DNA of 64,000 bases from Stenotrophomonas rhizophila (GTDB taxonomy: Bacteria; Pseudomonadota; Gammaproteobacteria; Xanthomonadales; Xanthomonadaceae): contig NZ_RJKV01000002.1 of NCBI RefSeq assembly GCF_003751305.1, positions 682,001 through 746,000 on the forward strand, written 5' to 3'. Below are positions 1 to 7,316 of this stretch, piece by piece. The notes beneath the pieces are model-generated. The model worked only from the letters and a program-made list of their open reading frames with translations. It was not told where the DNA came from and did not search any database. Positions within the stretch are counted from its first letter, which is position 1. Each line of letters opens with the position of its first letter. The translations under genes were made by a program, and so were the position numbers.

Positions 1-159
1 GGAGCTGGCCGGGAAGCCGGTTTCCATGACATCCACGCCCAGTTCGTCCAGTGCGCGGGCCATCACCAGCTTCTGCTGCGGGCTCATGCTGCAGCCGGGC
101 GATTGCTCGCCGTCGCGCAGGGTGGTGTCGAAAATTCTGATTCGGGGGGAGTTGGGCAT
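1..159 (-). CDS. leuA: 2-isopropylmalate synthase, N-terminal part (cut by window edge)
   Basis: First committed enzyme of leucine synthesis: condenses acetyl-CoA with 2-ketoisovalerate. Only the first 53 residues lie in the window; the gene continues beyond position 1. The visible sequence has the DRE-TIM metallolyase signature [13 protein letters not shown] near residues 10-22, with the metal-binding Asp and the catalytic Arg, followed by a METGFPA segment typical of LeuA. The ATG at 159 is preceded by a GAGGAGACC ribosome site and sits only two bases after the ilvA stop codon, so it is very probably the last visible gene of the ilvC-ilvG-ilvM-ilvA-leuA operon. Identification is firm, although homocitrate synthases share the first motif; the operon context decides. 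Confidence 0.92.
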   Translation of the reverse strand, partial: MPNSPRIRIFDTTLRDGEQSPGCSMSPQQKLVMARALDELGVDVMETGFPASS

Positions 160-161
160 GG

Positions 162-1259
162 TCACCAGGAGGTCTCCTCGACGGCAAGGTCGGATGGGAT
201 GGCAGAGGTAGGAATCGAAGCGGAAATCGGGGATGTCGCCAGCACGGTTGGTAGGGGCGGGCGTGTTCGCTCGCTGGCACGGCGGCGCGGTTTGCGCGGG
301 GGGCGGGGACGGATATCAGCCAGCAGCTGGGCCAATACCAGCGCATCGATGTTGCCGCCGGAGACCACCGCGCACTTGCGCTTGCCGGCGACGCGGCGAC
401 CGGCGGCCAGTGCCAGCGCGCCGGCACCTTCGGCGATGACGTGTTCTTCCAGCGCCAGCCGCACCAGCGTTTCGCGCAGCTCGGCCTCACGCACGATCAC
501 CACATCGTCCAGCAGTGCACTGCACAGCTTGCGGGTGAGGAAACCGGGAATCTTCACCCTGACGCCGTCGGCCAGGGTGGCCACCGGGGCGATCTCACGC
601 ACGTCGCCGCGGATGGCGCGGGCCATCGAATCGACGCCCTCCACCTGTGCACCGACGATGCGCACGCCCTGCGATTTCAGCGCCAGCGCGACGCCGGAGG
701 CCAGGCCACCGCCGCCGATCGGCACGATCACCACGTCCGGCGCATGCGGGGCCAGCTCGATGCCCAGGGTGCCCTGGCCGGCGATCACGTCCGGGTCGTC
801 GAAGGCGGACAGGAAGCGGTAGCCGTGCTGATCGGCCAGGGCACGGGCGAAGGCATAGGCCTCGTCGTAGCTCTCGCCGTGCTGGCGCACCGTGGCGCCC
901 CAGTGGGCGACACCAGCGATCTTGGTGGCCGGTGCACCGTGCGGCATCACCGTAATGGCGGGGATGTTCAAGCGATAGGCGGCCCACGCCACGCCCTGGG
1001 CGTGGTTGCCGGCCGAGGCACAGATGACCGGGCGGTCGTCGCCGCGTTCACGGCCGGCCAGCAGGGCGTTCAACGCACCGCGCACCTTGTAGGAGCCGGT
1101 GCGCTGCAGGTTCTCCAGCTTCAGCCAGACGCCGAAACGTTCGGCGTAATGCAGCGGCGTGGGCGGCAGGAAGCGGCGCAGCCGCGCCTGCGCGGCCAGC
1201 ACATCGGCGACGCTTACGTCGCCTACCTCCGGTTCCTGCGGGGTACGGCTAGCCGGCAT
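162..1259 (-). CDS. ilvA: threonine dehydratase, short form without ACT domain
   Basis: PLP enzyme that deaminates threonine to 2-ketobutyrate for isoleucine. The core is complete: [15 protein letters not shown] with the Schiff-base Lys near residue 51, the [11 protein letters not shown] substrate loop, and the glycine-rich [10 protein letters not shown] phosphate loop. The protein is about 365 residues and ends in a low-complexity Arg/Pro/Ser tail in place of the C-terminal ACT-like regulatory domain of biosynthetic E. coli IlvA (about 514 residues). It therefore resembles catabolic TdcB in length but lies inside the ilv operon. I chose the ATG at 1259; an ATG at 1274 is equally possible and neither has a strong ribosome site. 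There is a gap of about 115 bases after ilvM. Confidence 0.88.
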   Translation of the reverse strand: MPASRTPQEPEVGDVSVADVLAAQARLRRFLPPTPLHYAERFGVWLKLENLQRTGSYKVRGALNALLAGRERGDDRPVICASAGNHAQGVAWAAYRLNIPAITVMPHGAPATKIAGVAHWGATVRQHGESYDEAYAFARALADQHGYRFLSAFDDPDVIAGQGTLGIELAPHAPDVVIVPIGGGGLASGVALALKSQGVRIVGAQVEGVDSMARAIRGDVREIAPVATLADGVRVKIPGFLTRKLCSALLDDVVIVREAELRETLVRLALEEHVIAEGAGALALAAGRRVAGKRKCAVVSGGNIDALVLAQLLADIRPRPPRKPRRRASERTRPPLPTVLATSPISASIPTSAIPSDLAVEETSW

Positions 1260-1373
1260 CACGCACCCGGCCATGGTGATCGTCGCGGAGCGACGCGCGC
1301 TGCCACGGCGCGCGGTGCGACGCACGACCGAGAAGACACCTCCGTACCGGCACCGATGCAACGGTGCGGGCGT

Positions 1374-1634
1374 TCATGCGGATACTCCCGTACCGGGTTC
1401 CAGCGCGCTGATGCGCACCGAAACACAGTCGTAGATCTTCTCGATCTGGCGGCGCAGGGTTTCCGGCGGCCGGGTGGAATCGACCACCAGCTGCAGGTGC
1501 CAGCGGCCGTCGTCGGCGGCATTGGGCGCACCGGCGATCGCGCGCGGCGCGAAGCCGCGGCGTTCGGCCATGCCGATCACGCGCAGCAGCGCGCCTTCGG
1601 CCGGGGTCAGCACCAGGTCAAGCCGGTATTGCAT
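1374..1634 (-). CDS. ilvM: acetolactate synthase small (ACT) subunit, IlvM type
   Basis: An 86-residue protein consisting of one ACT domain: a first strand YRLDLVLTPAEGALLRVIGMAERRGF, a second strand WHLQLVVDS, then a helix TLRRQIEKIYD and a final strand. This is the regulatory subunit of acetohydroxyacid synthase, needed for full activity of IlvG. The ATG at 1634 has an AGGAG site and overlaps the end of ilvG by 17 bases, implying translational coupling and equimolar synthesis. The length matches E. coli IlvM (about 87 residues) and not the longer IlvN/IlvH, so the valine-insensitive isozyme II type is inferred. Confidence 0.88.
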   Translation of the reverse strand: MQYRLDLVLTPAEGALLRVIGMAERRGFAPRAIAGAPNAADDGRWHLQLVVDSTRPPETLRRQIEKIYDCVSVRISALEPGTGVSA

Positions 1635-3351
1635 TGGGGAACTCCTGGGACTGATGAGCGGGGTTGCTTTCCAGCATGGTGCTGTTGGCGTTGTTGGGCG
1701 GCACCAGCGGCCACACGTTGGCACGCGCATCGATGGCCACATGCAGCAGCGCCGGGCCGGGCTGGGCCAGCATCGCTGCCAGCCCACCTTCGACATCGTC
1801 ACGCGCTTCGATGCGCGTGGCCGGGATGCCGAACACCTGGGCCAGCGCAGCAAAGTCCGGGTTGTCGGACAGATCGATCTCGCTGTAGCGCTCGGCGAAG
1901 AACAGCTCCTGCCACTGGCGGACCATGCCCAGCGAGCTGTTGTCCAGCAGCACGATCTTCACCGGCAGGCGGCAGCGGGCGATGGTGACCAGCTCCTGCA
2001 CGTTCATCATGAAACTGCCATCGCCGGAGACCAGCACCACGGTGCGATCCGGGCAGGCGAACTGCGCACCCATCGCCGCGGGCAGGCCGAAGCCCATGGT
2101 GCCCAGCGCACCGCTGGTCAGGTGGTTGCGCGGGTGGGTGAAGCGGCAATGCTGGGCGACCCACATCTGATGCTGGCCGACATCGCAGGCGATGATCGCG
2201 TCGCTCGGCGCCAGCTCGCTCAGGCGCTTCAGCAGCGCCGGTGCGTAGATGTGCTTGCCCGGTGCGTCGTAGCGCGGGGCGAAGCGTTCACGATGGCCCT
2301 GGCAGCGCTTGGCCCAGGCCTCCTGCGTGGCCGGTGCGGTGGCCGCGGCGGTCAGTGCGCGCAGCGCCGTACCGACATTGCCCGGCACCGCGATGTCGGC
2401 GGTGCGCAGCTTGGAGATCTCGTACGCATCGGCATCGATATGCACGACGCGGGCAAACGGGGCGAACTCGTTCAACTTGCCGGTCGCGCGGTCATCGAAG
2501 CGCGCGCCGACCACGACCAGCAGATCGCTTTCCTGCACGGCCATGTTGGCCGCGCGGGTGCCGTGCATGCCCAGCATGCCCAGGTAGTGGGGATGCTGCG
2601 GCGGCAGCGCACCCAGGCCGCGCAGGGTCAGCACGGTCGGAATACGGGTCGCCTCGACGAAGGCACGGAAGTCCTCCACCGCATCGCCCAGCGCCACGCC
2701 ACCCCCGGCATAGATCACCGGCTTCTCGGCCCCGGCGATGGCGGCGATGGTCTGCGCGATGGCGTCGTCATTCGGGGCAGGCGGTGCGACCACCGTGGAC
2801 GGCACGTGGTCCGGCAGGTGCGACGCATCGGCCACCTGCACGTCCTTGGGCAGATCGATCAGCACCGGCCCCGGGCGACCCTCGCGGGCGATACGGAACG
2901 CATCGGCGACCACCTGCGGCAGGTCATCGACCGAGCGCACCAGCCAGCTGTGCTTGACGATCGGCAGGGTCAGCCCGAACACGTCCAGTTCCTGGAACGC
3001 GTCGGTGCCGAGCAGCGGGGTGGCGACCTGGCCGGTGATGCAGACCATCGGCACCGAATCCAGCATCGCATCGGCGATGCCGGTAACCAGGTTGGAGGCG
3101 CCCGGGCCGGAGGTGGCGACGCACACGCCGACCCGGCCGCTGGCACGGGCGAAGCCGTTGGCGGCCAGGGCGGCGCCCTGCTCGTGGCGGACCAGGATGT
3201 GCTTCAGCCCGGAATCCACCAGGGCGTCATAGAACGGCATGATGGTGCCGCCCGGATAGCCGAACAGCGTATGCACGCCCTCGGCTTCCAGGGCCTGCGT
3301 CAACCAGCGTGCGCCGTTGCGGGGCGCGGTGCTGTGTGCGGAGGTATTCAT
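1618..3351 (-). CDS. ilvG: acetolactate synthase large subunit, IlvG type
   Basis: ThDP- and FAD-dependent acetohydroxyacid synthase catalytic subunit (577 residues), the branch point for valine, leucine and isoleucine. The N-terminal domain has FGYPGGTIMPFYDAL and the catalytic Glu in RHEQGAALAANG; the central FAD domain contains GLGALPPQHPHYLGMLGMHG; the C-terminal ThDP/Mg2+ motif reads GDGSFMMNVQEL with downstream NSSLGMVRQWQ. Length is normal for the family. It lies 39 bases downstream of ilvC and overlaps ilvM, so all are probably on one transcript. The IlvG assignment over IlvB/IlvI rests mainly on the adjacent IlvM-length partner. Confidence 0.95.
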   Translation of the reverse strand: MNTSAHSTAPRNGARWLTQALEAEGVHTLFGYPGGTIMPFYDALVDSGLKHILVRHEQGAALAANGFARASGRVGVCVATSGPGASNLVTGIADAMLDSVPMVCITGQVATPLLGTDAFQELDVFGLTLPIVKHSWLVRSVDDLPQVVADAFRIAREGRPGPVLIDLPKDVQVADASHLPDHVPSTVVAPPAPNDDAIAQTIAAIAGAEKPVIYAGGGVALGDAVEDFRAFVEATRIPTVLTLRGLGALPPQHPHYLGMLGMHGTRAANMAVQESDLLVVVGARFDDRATGKLNEFAPFARVVHIDADAYEISKLRTADIAVPGNVGTALRALTAAATAPATQEAWAKRCQGHRERFAPRYDAPGKHIYAPALLKRLSELAPSDAIIACDVGQHQMWVAQHCRFTHPRNHLTSGALGTMGFGLPAAMGAQFACPDRTVVLVSGDGSFMMNVQELVTIARCRLPVKIVLLDNSSLGMVRQWQELFFAERYSEIDLSDNPDFAALAQVFGIPATRIEARDDVEGGLAAMLAQPGPALLHVAIDARANVWPLVPPNNANSTMLESNPAHQSQEFPNAIPA

Positions 3352-3390
3352 GCGGTGACCTTTACGAAAGCGGGTGGGGGAGCCGCGCGT

Positions 3391-4365
3391 TTACGCGGCT
3401 TGACTTTGCAACCAGACCATCTTGGCGCGCAGTTCTTTGCCTACCTTTTCGATCGGGTGCTCCAGGTCGGCCTGCTTGAACTTGTTGTAGTTCGGCAGAC
3501 CCGCTTCGTACTCGGCCACCCAGTTCTTGGTGAAGGTGCCGTTCTGGATATCGGTCAGTACGTCCTTCATACGCGCCTTGGTACCGGCATCGATCACGCG
3601 CGGGCCGCTGACGTAGTCGCCGTACTGCGCGGTCTCGGAGATGAATTCCAGCATGCGGGTGATGCCGCCTTCGTAGAACAGGTCCACGATCAGCTTCAGT
3701 TCGTGCAGTACTTCGTAGTAGGCGATTTCCGGCTGGTAGCCGGCTTCGACCAGGGTTTCGAAACCGGCCTGCACCAGTGCCGAAGCGCCACCGCACAGCA
3801 CGGCCTGCTCGCCGAACAGATCGGTCTCGGTCTCTTCCTTGAAGGTGGTCTGGATCAGGTTGGCGCGCGCGCCGCCCAGCCCACCGGCGTAGGCCAGGGC
3901 GAACTCGGCGGCCTTGCCGCTCTTGTCCTGGTAGACCGCCCAGATGCACGGCACGCCGCGGCCGATTTCATACTCGCGGCGGACCAGCGCGCCCGGGCCC
4001 TTCGGTGCGACCAGCACCACGTCCAGATCCTCGCGCGGTTTGATCATGTCGAAATGCACGTTCAGACCATGCGCGAACAGCAGCACCGCGCCCTGTTTCA
4101 TGTTCGGCGCGAGCACATCTTCGTAGAGCTTCTTCTGCACCATGTCCGGGGTCAGCACGGCGACCAGATCAGCATCCTTCACCGCCTCGGCCGGGGCTTT
4201 GACGGTGAAGCCGTCGGCCTGGGCCTTGACCTCGGTGGGACCGCCCGGGCGCAGCCCGACGACGACATCGAAACCGGATTCACGCAGATTCAGCGCGTGC
4301 GCGCGGCCCTGGCTGCCGTAGCCGACAACAGCGATCTTGATCTGGGGCAGGTCGTTGGTGCTCAT
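3391..4365 (-). CDS. ilvC: ketol-acid reductoisomerase, class I (short)
   Basis: Isomerises and reduces acetolactate or acetohydroxybutyrate with NAD(P)H, second step of Val/Ile synthesis. The Rossmann motif [17 protein letters not shown] is near residue 11-27; the metal-site region shows [12 protein letters not shown] and the knotted helical domain has [12 protein letters not shown]. At 324 residues it is the short class I form, unlike the 491-residue E. coli class II enzyme. The cofactor-selecting loop after strand 2 reads [13 protein letters not shown], without the serines that usually bind the NADPH 2'-phosphate, so coenzyme choice is uncertain. It is the first structural gene of the operon, with an AAAGGACC site just upstream and two hairpins in its leader. 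Confidence 0.96.
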   Translation of the reverse strand: MSTNDLPQIKIAVVGYGSQGRAHALNLRESGFDVVVGLRPGGPTEVKAQADGFTVKAPAEAVKDADLVAVLTPDMVQKKLYEDVLAPNMKQGAVLLFAHGLNVHFDMIKPREDLDVVLVAPKGPGALVRREYEIGRGVPCIWAVYQDKSGKAAEFALAYAGGLGGARANLIQTTFKEETETDLFGEQAVLCGGASALVQAGFETLVEAGYQPEIAYYEVLHELKLIVDLFYEGGITRMLEFISETAQYGDYVSGPRVIDAGTKARMKDVLTDIQNGTFTKNWVAEYEAGLPNYNKFKQADLEHPIEKVGKELRAKMVWLQSQAA

Positions 4366-4387
4366 GGGGGAGGTCCTTTGGAGGCAA

Positions 4388-4424
4388 GAAAAAAGAGGGC
4401 CGACGGTCAGCGACGCGTCGGCCC
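4388..4424 (-). terminator. second intrinsic-terminator-like hairpin just upstream of ilvC
   Basis: Read on the minus strand, GGGCCGACG (4424-4416) pairs perfectly with CGTCGGCCC (4405-4397) around a 10-base loop, and six T residues follow (4394-4389). It ends about 23 bases before the ilvC start and downstream of the first attenuator hairpin. It looks like a bona fide intrinsic terminator placed inside the leader, so it may be a second attenuation point; no leader peptide rich in branched-chain residues is visible directly before it. Confidence 0.6.
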
Positions 4425-4576
4425 ATCAGGGGAAGGGGTGGCGCCGGCCTGGCCGCGAGCACACGCGAACGCACCCGCCGTGGGGGCGGTGGGCATTGGC
4501 TGGCTCGAGGTGGGCTGGCGGGTCATGGTGGAAGGCAACTCGGCGGGGAGGATGGAAATCGACGGGTTCTGAAACG

Positions 4577-4608
4577 AAAAAACCCGCACCTGGTCGGGTG
4601 CGGGTTTT
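4577..4608 (-). terminator. ilv attenuator terminator
   Basis: On the minus strand the arms AAAACCCGCACC and GGTGCGGGTTTT flank a 6-base loop and end in a run of six T. It begins 22 bases after the stop codon of the leader peptide. A second copy of the 3' arm, AGGTGCGGG, lies upstream within the leader coding sequence (4655-4647) and can pair with CCCGCACC of the 5' arm. That gives the mutually exclusive antiterminator expected of classical translation-coupled attenuation. Confidence 0.8.
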
Positions 4609-4630
4609 GATGGATACCTGGCAGTCTTGC

Positions 4631-4756
4631 TTACACGCCGGTCCGTCCCGCACCTGTTGGTTGGGTAATAAGTACGAGGACGAGAAGCGAATGGATGGAG
4701 GCCGCGCCGTGGTCGGCGTGCTCGATGGATTCGCGGGTGGCTGTGCGCTGCAACAT
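4631..4756 (-). CDS. ilv operon leader (attenuator) peptide
   Basis: A 41-residue reading frame on the minus strand starting ATG TTG CAG and ending TAA, with the run Ser-Leu-Leu-Val-Leu-Val-Leu-Ile-Thr at residues 23-31. Seven consecutive branched-chain codons (CTT CTC GTC CTC GTA CTT ATT) are the hallmark of leader peptides that sense charged tRNA-Leu, -Val and -Ile. The run is followed immediately by the antiterminator arm and then the terminator. Stalling on these codons would leave the antiterminator arm free; reading to the stop would cover it. No Shine-Dalgarno sequence precedes the ATG, and the candidate promoter would start the transcript almost at the ATG, so it may be leaderless. 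Too short for most gene callers. Confidence 0.8.
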   Translation of the reverse strand: MLQRTATRESIEHADHGAASIHSLLVLVLITQPTGAGRTGV

Positions 4757-4763
4757 GAGATCG

Positions 4764-4793
4764 AGAAAACCACATGGGTTTTGGCGGTGTCAA
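4764..4793 (-). promoter_or_regulatory. candidate promoter of the ilv operon
   Basis: Minus strand: a perfect -35 TTGACA (4793-4788) followed, at 17-18 bases, by a weak -10 (GTTTTC or TTTTCT, 4770-4764). The start point would fall at about 4757, directly at the leader-peptide ATG. The -35 is exact but the -10 matches at only about three positions, so this is a prediction. Confidence 0.5.
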
Positions 4794-5021
4794 CCCTGGA
4801 AAGACAATTTCCATCGGTTTCGCCTGCATCCACCGCAAGGCCCCGCCGTACAAGGATGGTTGCGGCTGAAAGCGTTCCGATGAACCCGAATTCAGCATTT
4901 TGCCGCGCGCGATTGCGCGGATTCGGGGCGGATTTGTGCGAGGTGCATGACCATAGTGGGATGTCCTCCGGCAGCATCTGCCGCCACCATCAGCTTGCTA
5001 CCACCTCTCAGGAACCACCCC

Positions 5022-6740
5022 GTGTCCTCACGCCTTGCCCGCGGCCTGCTCGCCGCCGCCGTCCTGTCTACGCTGCCGGCCGCCGCCATCGCCGCCGACC
5101 GGATCACCGGCCACACCTTCGCCACCCGCTCGGAGGTGATCGCCCCGCACGCGATGGCCGCCACCTCCCAGCCCCTGGCTACCCAGATCGCCCTGGACGT
5201 GATGAAGTCCGGTGGCTCGGCGGTGGATGCCGCGATCGCGGCCAATGCCGCCCTCGGTTTGATGGAGCCCACCGGCAACGGCGTGGGCGGTGATCTGTTC
5301 GCGATCGTGTGGGACCCCAAAACCGAGAAGCTGTATGGCTACAACGGCTCGGGCCGCTCGCCGAAGTCGCTGACCCTGGCCGAGTTCCAACGCCGCGGCC
5401 TGAAGGAGATCCCGGCGACCGGCCCGCTGCCGGTCTCGGTGCCTGGCGCGGTGGATGGCTGGTTCGCCCTGCACGACCGCTTCGGCCGCAAGCCGATGGC
5501 CGACAACCTCGCGCCCGCCATCCGCTACGCCCGCGAGGGCCACCCGGTCGCCGAGGTCATCGCCTACTACTGGGACCGCTCGGTCCCGCGGCTGTCCAAG
5601 TACCCCGGTTTCACCGAGCAGTTCACGATCGACGGCCATGCCCCGCGCAAGGGCGAGATGTGGAAGAACCCGAACCTGGCCTACACGCTGGAGCAGATCG
5701 CCCAGGGCGGCCGCGATGCCTTCTACAAAGGCGAGATCGCCCGCACCATCGGCACCTACTTCAAGGCCAACGGTGGCTACCTGAGCTATGAGGACATGGC
5801 CAGCCATCACGGCGAATGGGTGGAGCCGGTCAGCAGCAACTACCGTGGCTATGACGTATGGGAACTGCCGCCGAACAGCCAGGGCATCGCCGCGCTGCAG
5901 ATCCTCAACGTGCTGGAAGGCTACGATTTCTCCAAAATCCCCTTCGGCTCGCCCGAGCATGTGCACCTGTTCGTGGAAGCCAAGAAGCTGGCCTTCGCCG
6001 ACCGCGCGCGCTTTTACACCGACCCGGCGTTCCACCCGGCCCCGGTCGATAAGCTGATCTCCAAAGGCTACGCCGCCGAGCGCCGCACGCTGATCTCGAT
6101 GGACAAGGCGCTGAGTGAAGTGCAGCCCGGGACGCCGAAGCAACTGAAGGAAGGCGACACGATCTACCTGACCGTTGCCGACGCCGACGGCATGATGGTC
6201 TCGCTGATCCAGTCCAACTACCGCGGCATGGGCAGCGGCATGGCGCCTCCGGGCCTGGGCTTCATCCTGCAGGACCGCGGCGAGATGTTCGTGCTGCGCA
6301 AGGATCACCCGAACGGTTATGCGCCGGGCAAGCGCCCGTTCCAGACCATCATTCCGGGCTTCGTCACCAAGGACGGCAAGCCGTGGATGAGCTTCGGTGT
6401 GATGGGTGGTGCGATGCAGCCGCAGGGCCATGCGCAGATCGTGATGAACATGGTCGACTTCGGGATGAATCTGCAGGAAGCCGGCGATGCGCCGCGCATC
6501 CAGCATGAGGGCTCGACCGAGCCGACCGGGCAGGCGACGGCGATGAGCGATGGCGGCGAGGTGAATCTGGAAACCGGCTTCCCGTATGAGACGGTGCGCG
6601 CGTTGATGCGCAAGGGTCACCGGGTGGTGTTCGCGGATGGTCCGTACGGTGGGTATCAGGCGATCCTGCGGGATCCCGAGTCCGGTGTGTATTACGGGGC
6701 GTCGGAAAGCCGAAAGGATGGGCAGGCGGCGGGGTACTGA
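5022..6740 (+). CDS. ggt: gamma-glutamyltransferase precursor
   Basis: Periplasmic N-terminal-nucleophile hydrolase that cleaves or transfers the gamma-glutamyl group of glutathione. I start it at GTG 5022 because a CAGGAAC site lies eight bases upstream and this start gives a clean signal peptide (SSRLARGLLAAAVLSTLPAAAIAA). An ATG at 4947 is in frame but would add 25 residues before the signal. The self-cleavage site is GDTIYLTVADADG with the nucleophile Thr near residue 380, close to Thr391 of the E. coli enzyme. Other family motifs visible are SGGSAVDAAIAANAALGLMEP with NGVGGDLF, and MSFGVMGGAMQPQGHAQI near the C-terminus. About 572 residues, normal length. Transcribed divergently from the ilv operon. 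Confidence 0.93.
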   Translation: MSSRLARGLLAAAVLSTLPAAAIAADRITGHTFATRSEVIAPHAMAATSQPLATQIALDVMKSGGSAVDAAIAANAALGLMEPTGNGVGGDLFAIVWDPKTEKLYGYNGSGRSPKSLTLAEFQRRGLKEIPATGPLPVSVPGAVDGWFALHDRFGRKPMADNLAPAIRYAREGHPVAEVIAYYWDRSVPRLSKYPGFTEQFTIDGHAPRKGEMWKNPNLAYTLEQIAQGGRDAFYKGEIARTIGTYFKANGGYLSYEDMASHHGEWVEPVSSNYRGYDVWELPPNSQGIAALQILNVLEGYDFSKIPFGSPEHVHLFVEAKKLAFADRARFYTDPAFHPAPVDKLISKGYAAERRTLISMDKALSEVQPGTPKQLKEGDTIYLTVADADGMMVSLIQSNYRGMGSGMAPPGLGFILQDRGEMFVLRKDHPNGYAPGKRPFQTIIPGFVTKDGKPWMSFGVMGGAMQPQGHAQIVMNMVDFGMNLQEAGDAPRIQHEGSTEPTGQATAMSDGGEVNLETGFPYETVRALMRKGHRVVFADGPYGGYQAILRDPESGVYYGASESRKDGQAAGY

Positions 6741-6754
6741 TTCCCCAGTGCTTC

Positions 6755-6776
6755 GTAGCGCCGACCGCTGGTCGGC
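6755..6776 (+). repeat. GTAG-headed REP (SMAG-type) palindrome
   Basis: GTAGCGCCGACC-GCT-GGTCGGC: a GTAG tetranucleotide followed by a short hairpin. This fits the SMAG/REP elements known from Stenotrophomonas. It lies 15 bases after the ggt stop codon. Confidence 0.75.
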
Positions 6777-6788
6777 AGAAGCGCAGGG

Positions 6789-6819
6789 CAGGGCGTAAAG
6801 CAGGGCGTAAAGCAGGGCG
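6789..6819 (+). repeat. 12-bp tandem repeat (about 2.6 copies)
   Basis: The unit CAGGGCGTAAAG occurs twice exactly (6789-6800 and 6801-6812) and is followed by a partial CAGGGCG. It is intergenic and no function is visible. Confidence 0.8.
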
Positions 6820-6843
6820 CTTTGGGGGTGCGGGTAGTTGGCC

Positions 6844-6940
6844 GGCCTGGGTGGGTTTGCGGGACACGCCGTGAATCCGTCCATGGAGGCTCATGTCGCC
6901 GCATCCATGCGGCTCATGGTCCCGCCAACCCACCCAGGCC
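6844..6940 (+). repeat. large intergenic structured repeat, copy A
   Basis: Ends in a long inverted repeat: GGCCTGGGTGGGTT..GCGGGA at 6844-6864 pairs with TCCCGC..AACCCACCCAGGCC at 6919-6940, with one mismatch. The core runs from GGGACACGCCGTGAATCC to CTCATGGTCCCG and contains an inner hairpin CCGCAT-CC-ATGCGG. A second copy in opposite orientation (7158-7262) shares the core almost exactly. It is intergenic with no credible reading frame; it may be a mobile or RNA-forming repeat. Confidence 0.75.
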
Positions 6941-6978
6941 GACCCACCCACAGTGGGTCGGTGCGCATGGCAAAAGCG

Positions 6979-7003
6979 GTAGAGCCACGCCATGCGTGGC
7001 TCC
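6979..7003 (+). repeat. GTAG-headed REP-like palindrome
   Basis: GTAG followed by AGCCACGC-CAT-GCGTGGCT, a near-perfect hairpin in the spacer between the two large repeats. Same architecture as the other SMAG-type elements but a different stem sequence. Confidence 0.6.
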
Positions 7004-7157
7004 TTTTACTCAACGATGATCCGATGCGTCGGGTGCACGCTGCTGTGCCGAGCGTTGCTCGGCTGCTCGCGTTGGAACCACCCTGAAACTGTGAGTGGGG
7101 CGCGCTGACCCAGGCTTTGCTCAGGGCTCTCCTCAGAACCACCGTGAAGCTGTGAGC

Positions 7158-7262
7158 GGGACGGGGCGGGTGGGTTGTCGGGACCATGAGCGCCATGGAT
7201 GGCGCGACATGAGCCTCCATGGACGGATTCACGGCGTGTCCCGCCAACCCACCCGTCCCGGC
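7158..7262 (-). repeat. large intergenic structured repeat, copy B (inverted)
   Basis: Reverse complement of copy A over a core of about 64 bases. Outside the inner hairpin arms the two cores are identical, including CACGCCGTGAATCCGTCC and GGAGGCTCATGTCG. The inner hairpin here is CGCCAT-CC-ATGGCG, where copy A has CCGCAT-CC-ATGCGG. Both arms have changed together, so pairing is conserved while sequence is not. The outer inverted repeat (GGGTGGGTT..CGGGA) is also present but less perfect. Confidence 0.75.
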
Positions 7263-7316
7263 CCGCCCACCGATAGCCCGGGAAGCGTGCCGCTCTAAGC
7301 GACCAACCCGACCACC

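Noticed and set aside
4429-4548. Minus-strand 39-codon frame between the two ilv hairpins
   Set aside because: Has an ATG but no branched-chain codons and no strong ribosome site; possible second leader peptide, not supported.
1474-4572. Very long plus-strand open frame opposite ilvG and ilvC
   Set aside because: It is the mirror of real genes in high-GC DNA: rich in His, Gln, Arg and Gly and with no family motif.
7095-7298. Short frames inside the large repeats
   Set aside because: Both strands give frames with similar sequence (for example RHAVNPSMEAHVA type) because the repeat copies are inverted; they follow from the repeat and have no ribosome site.
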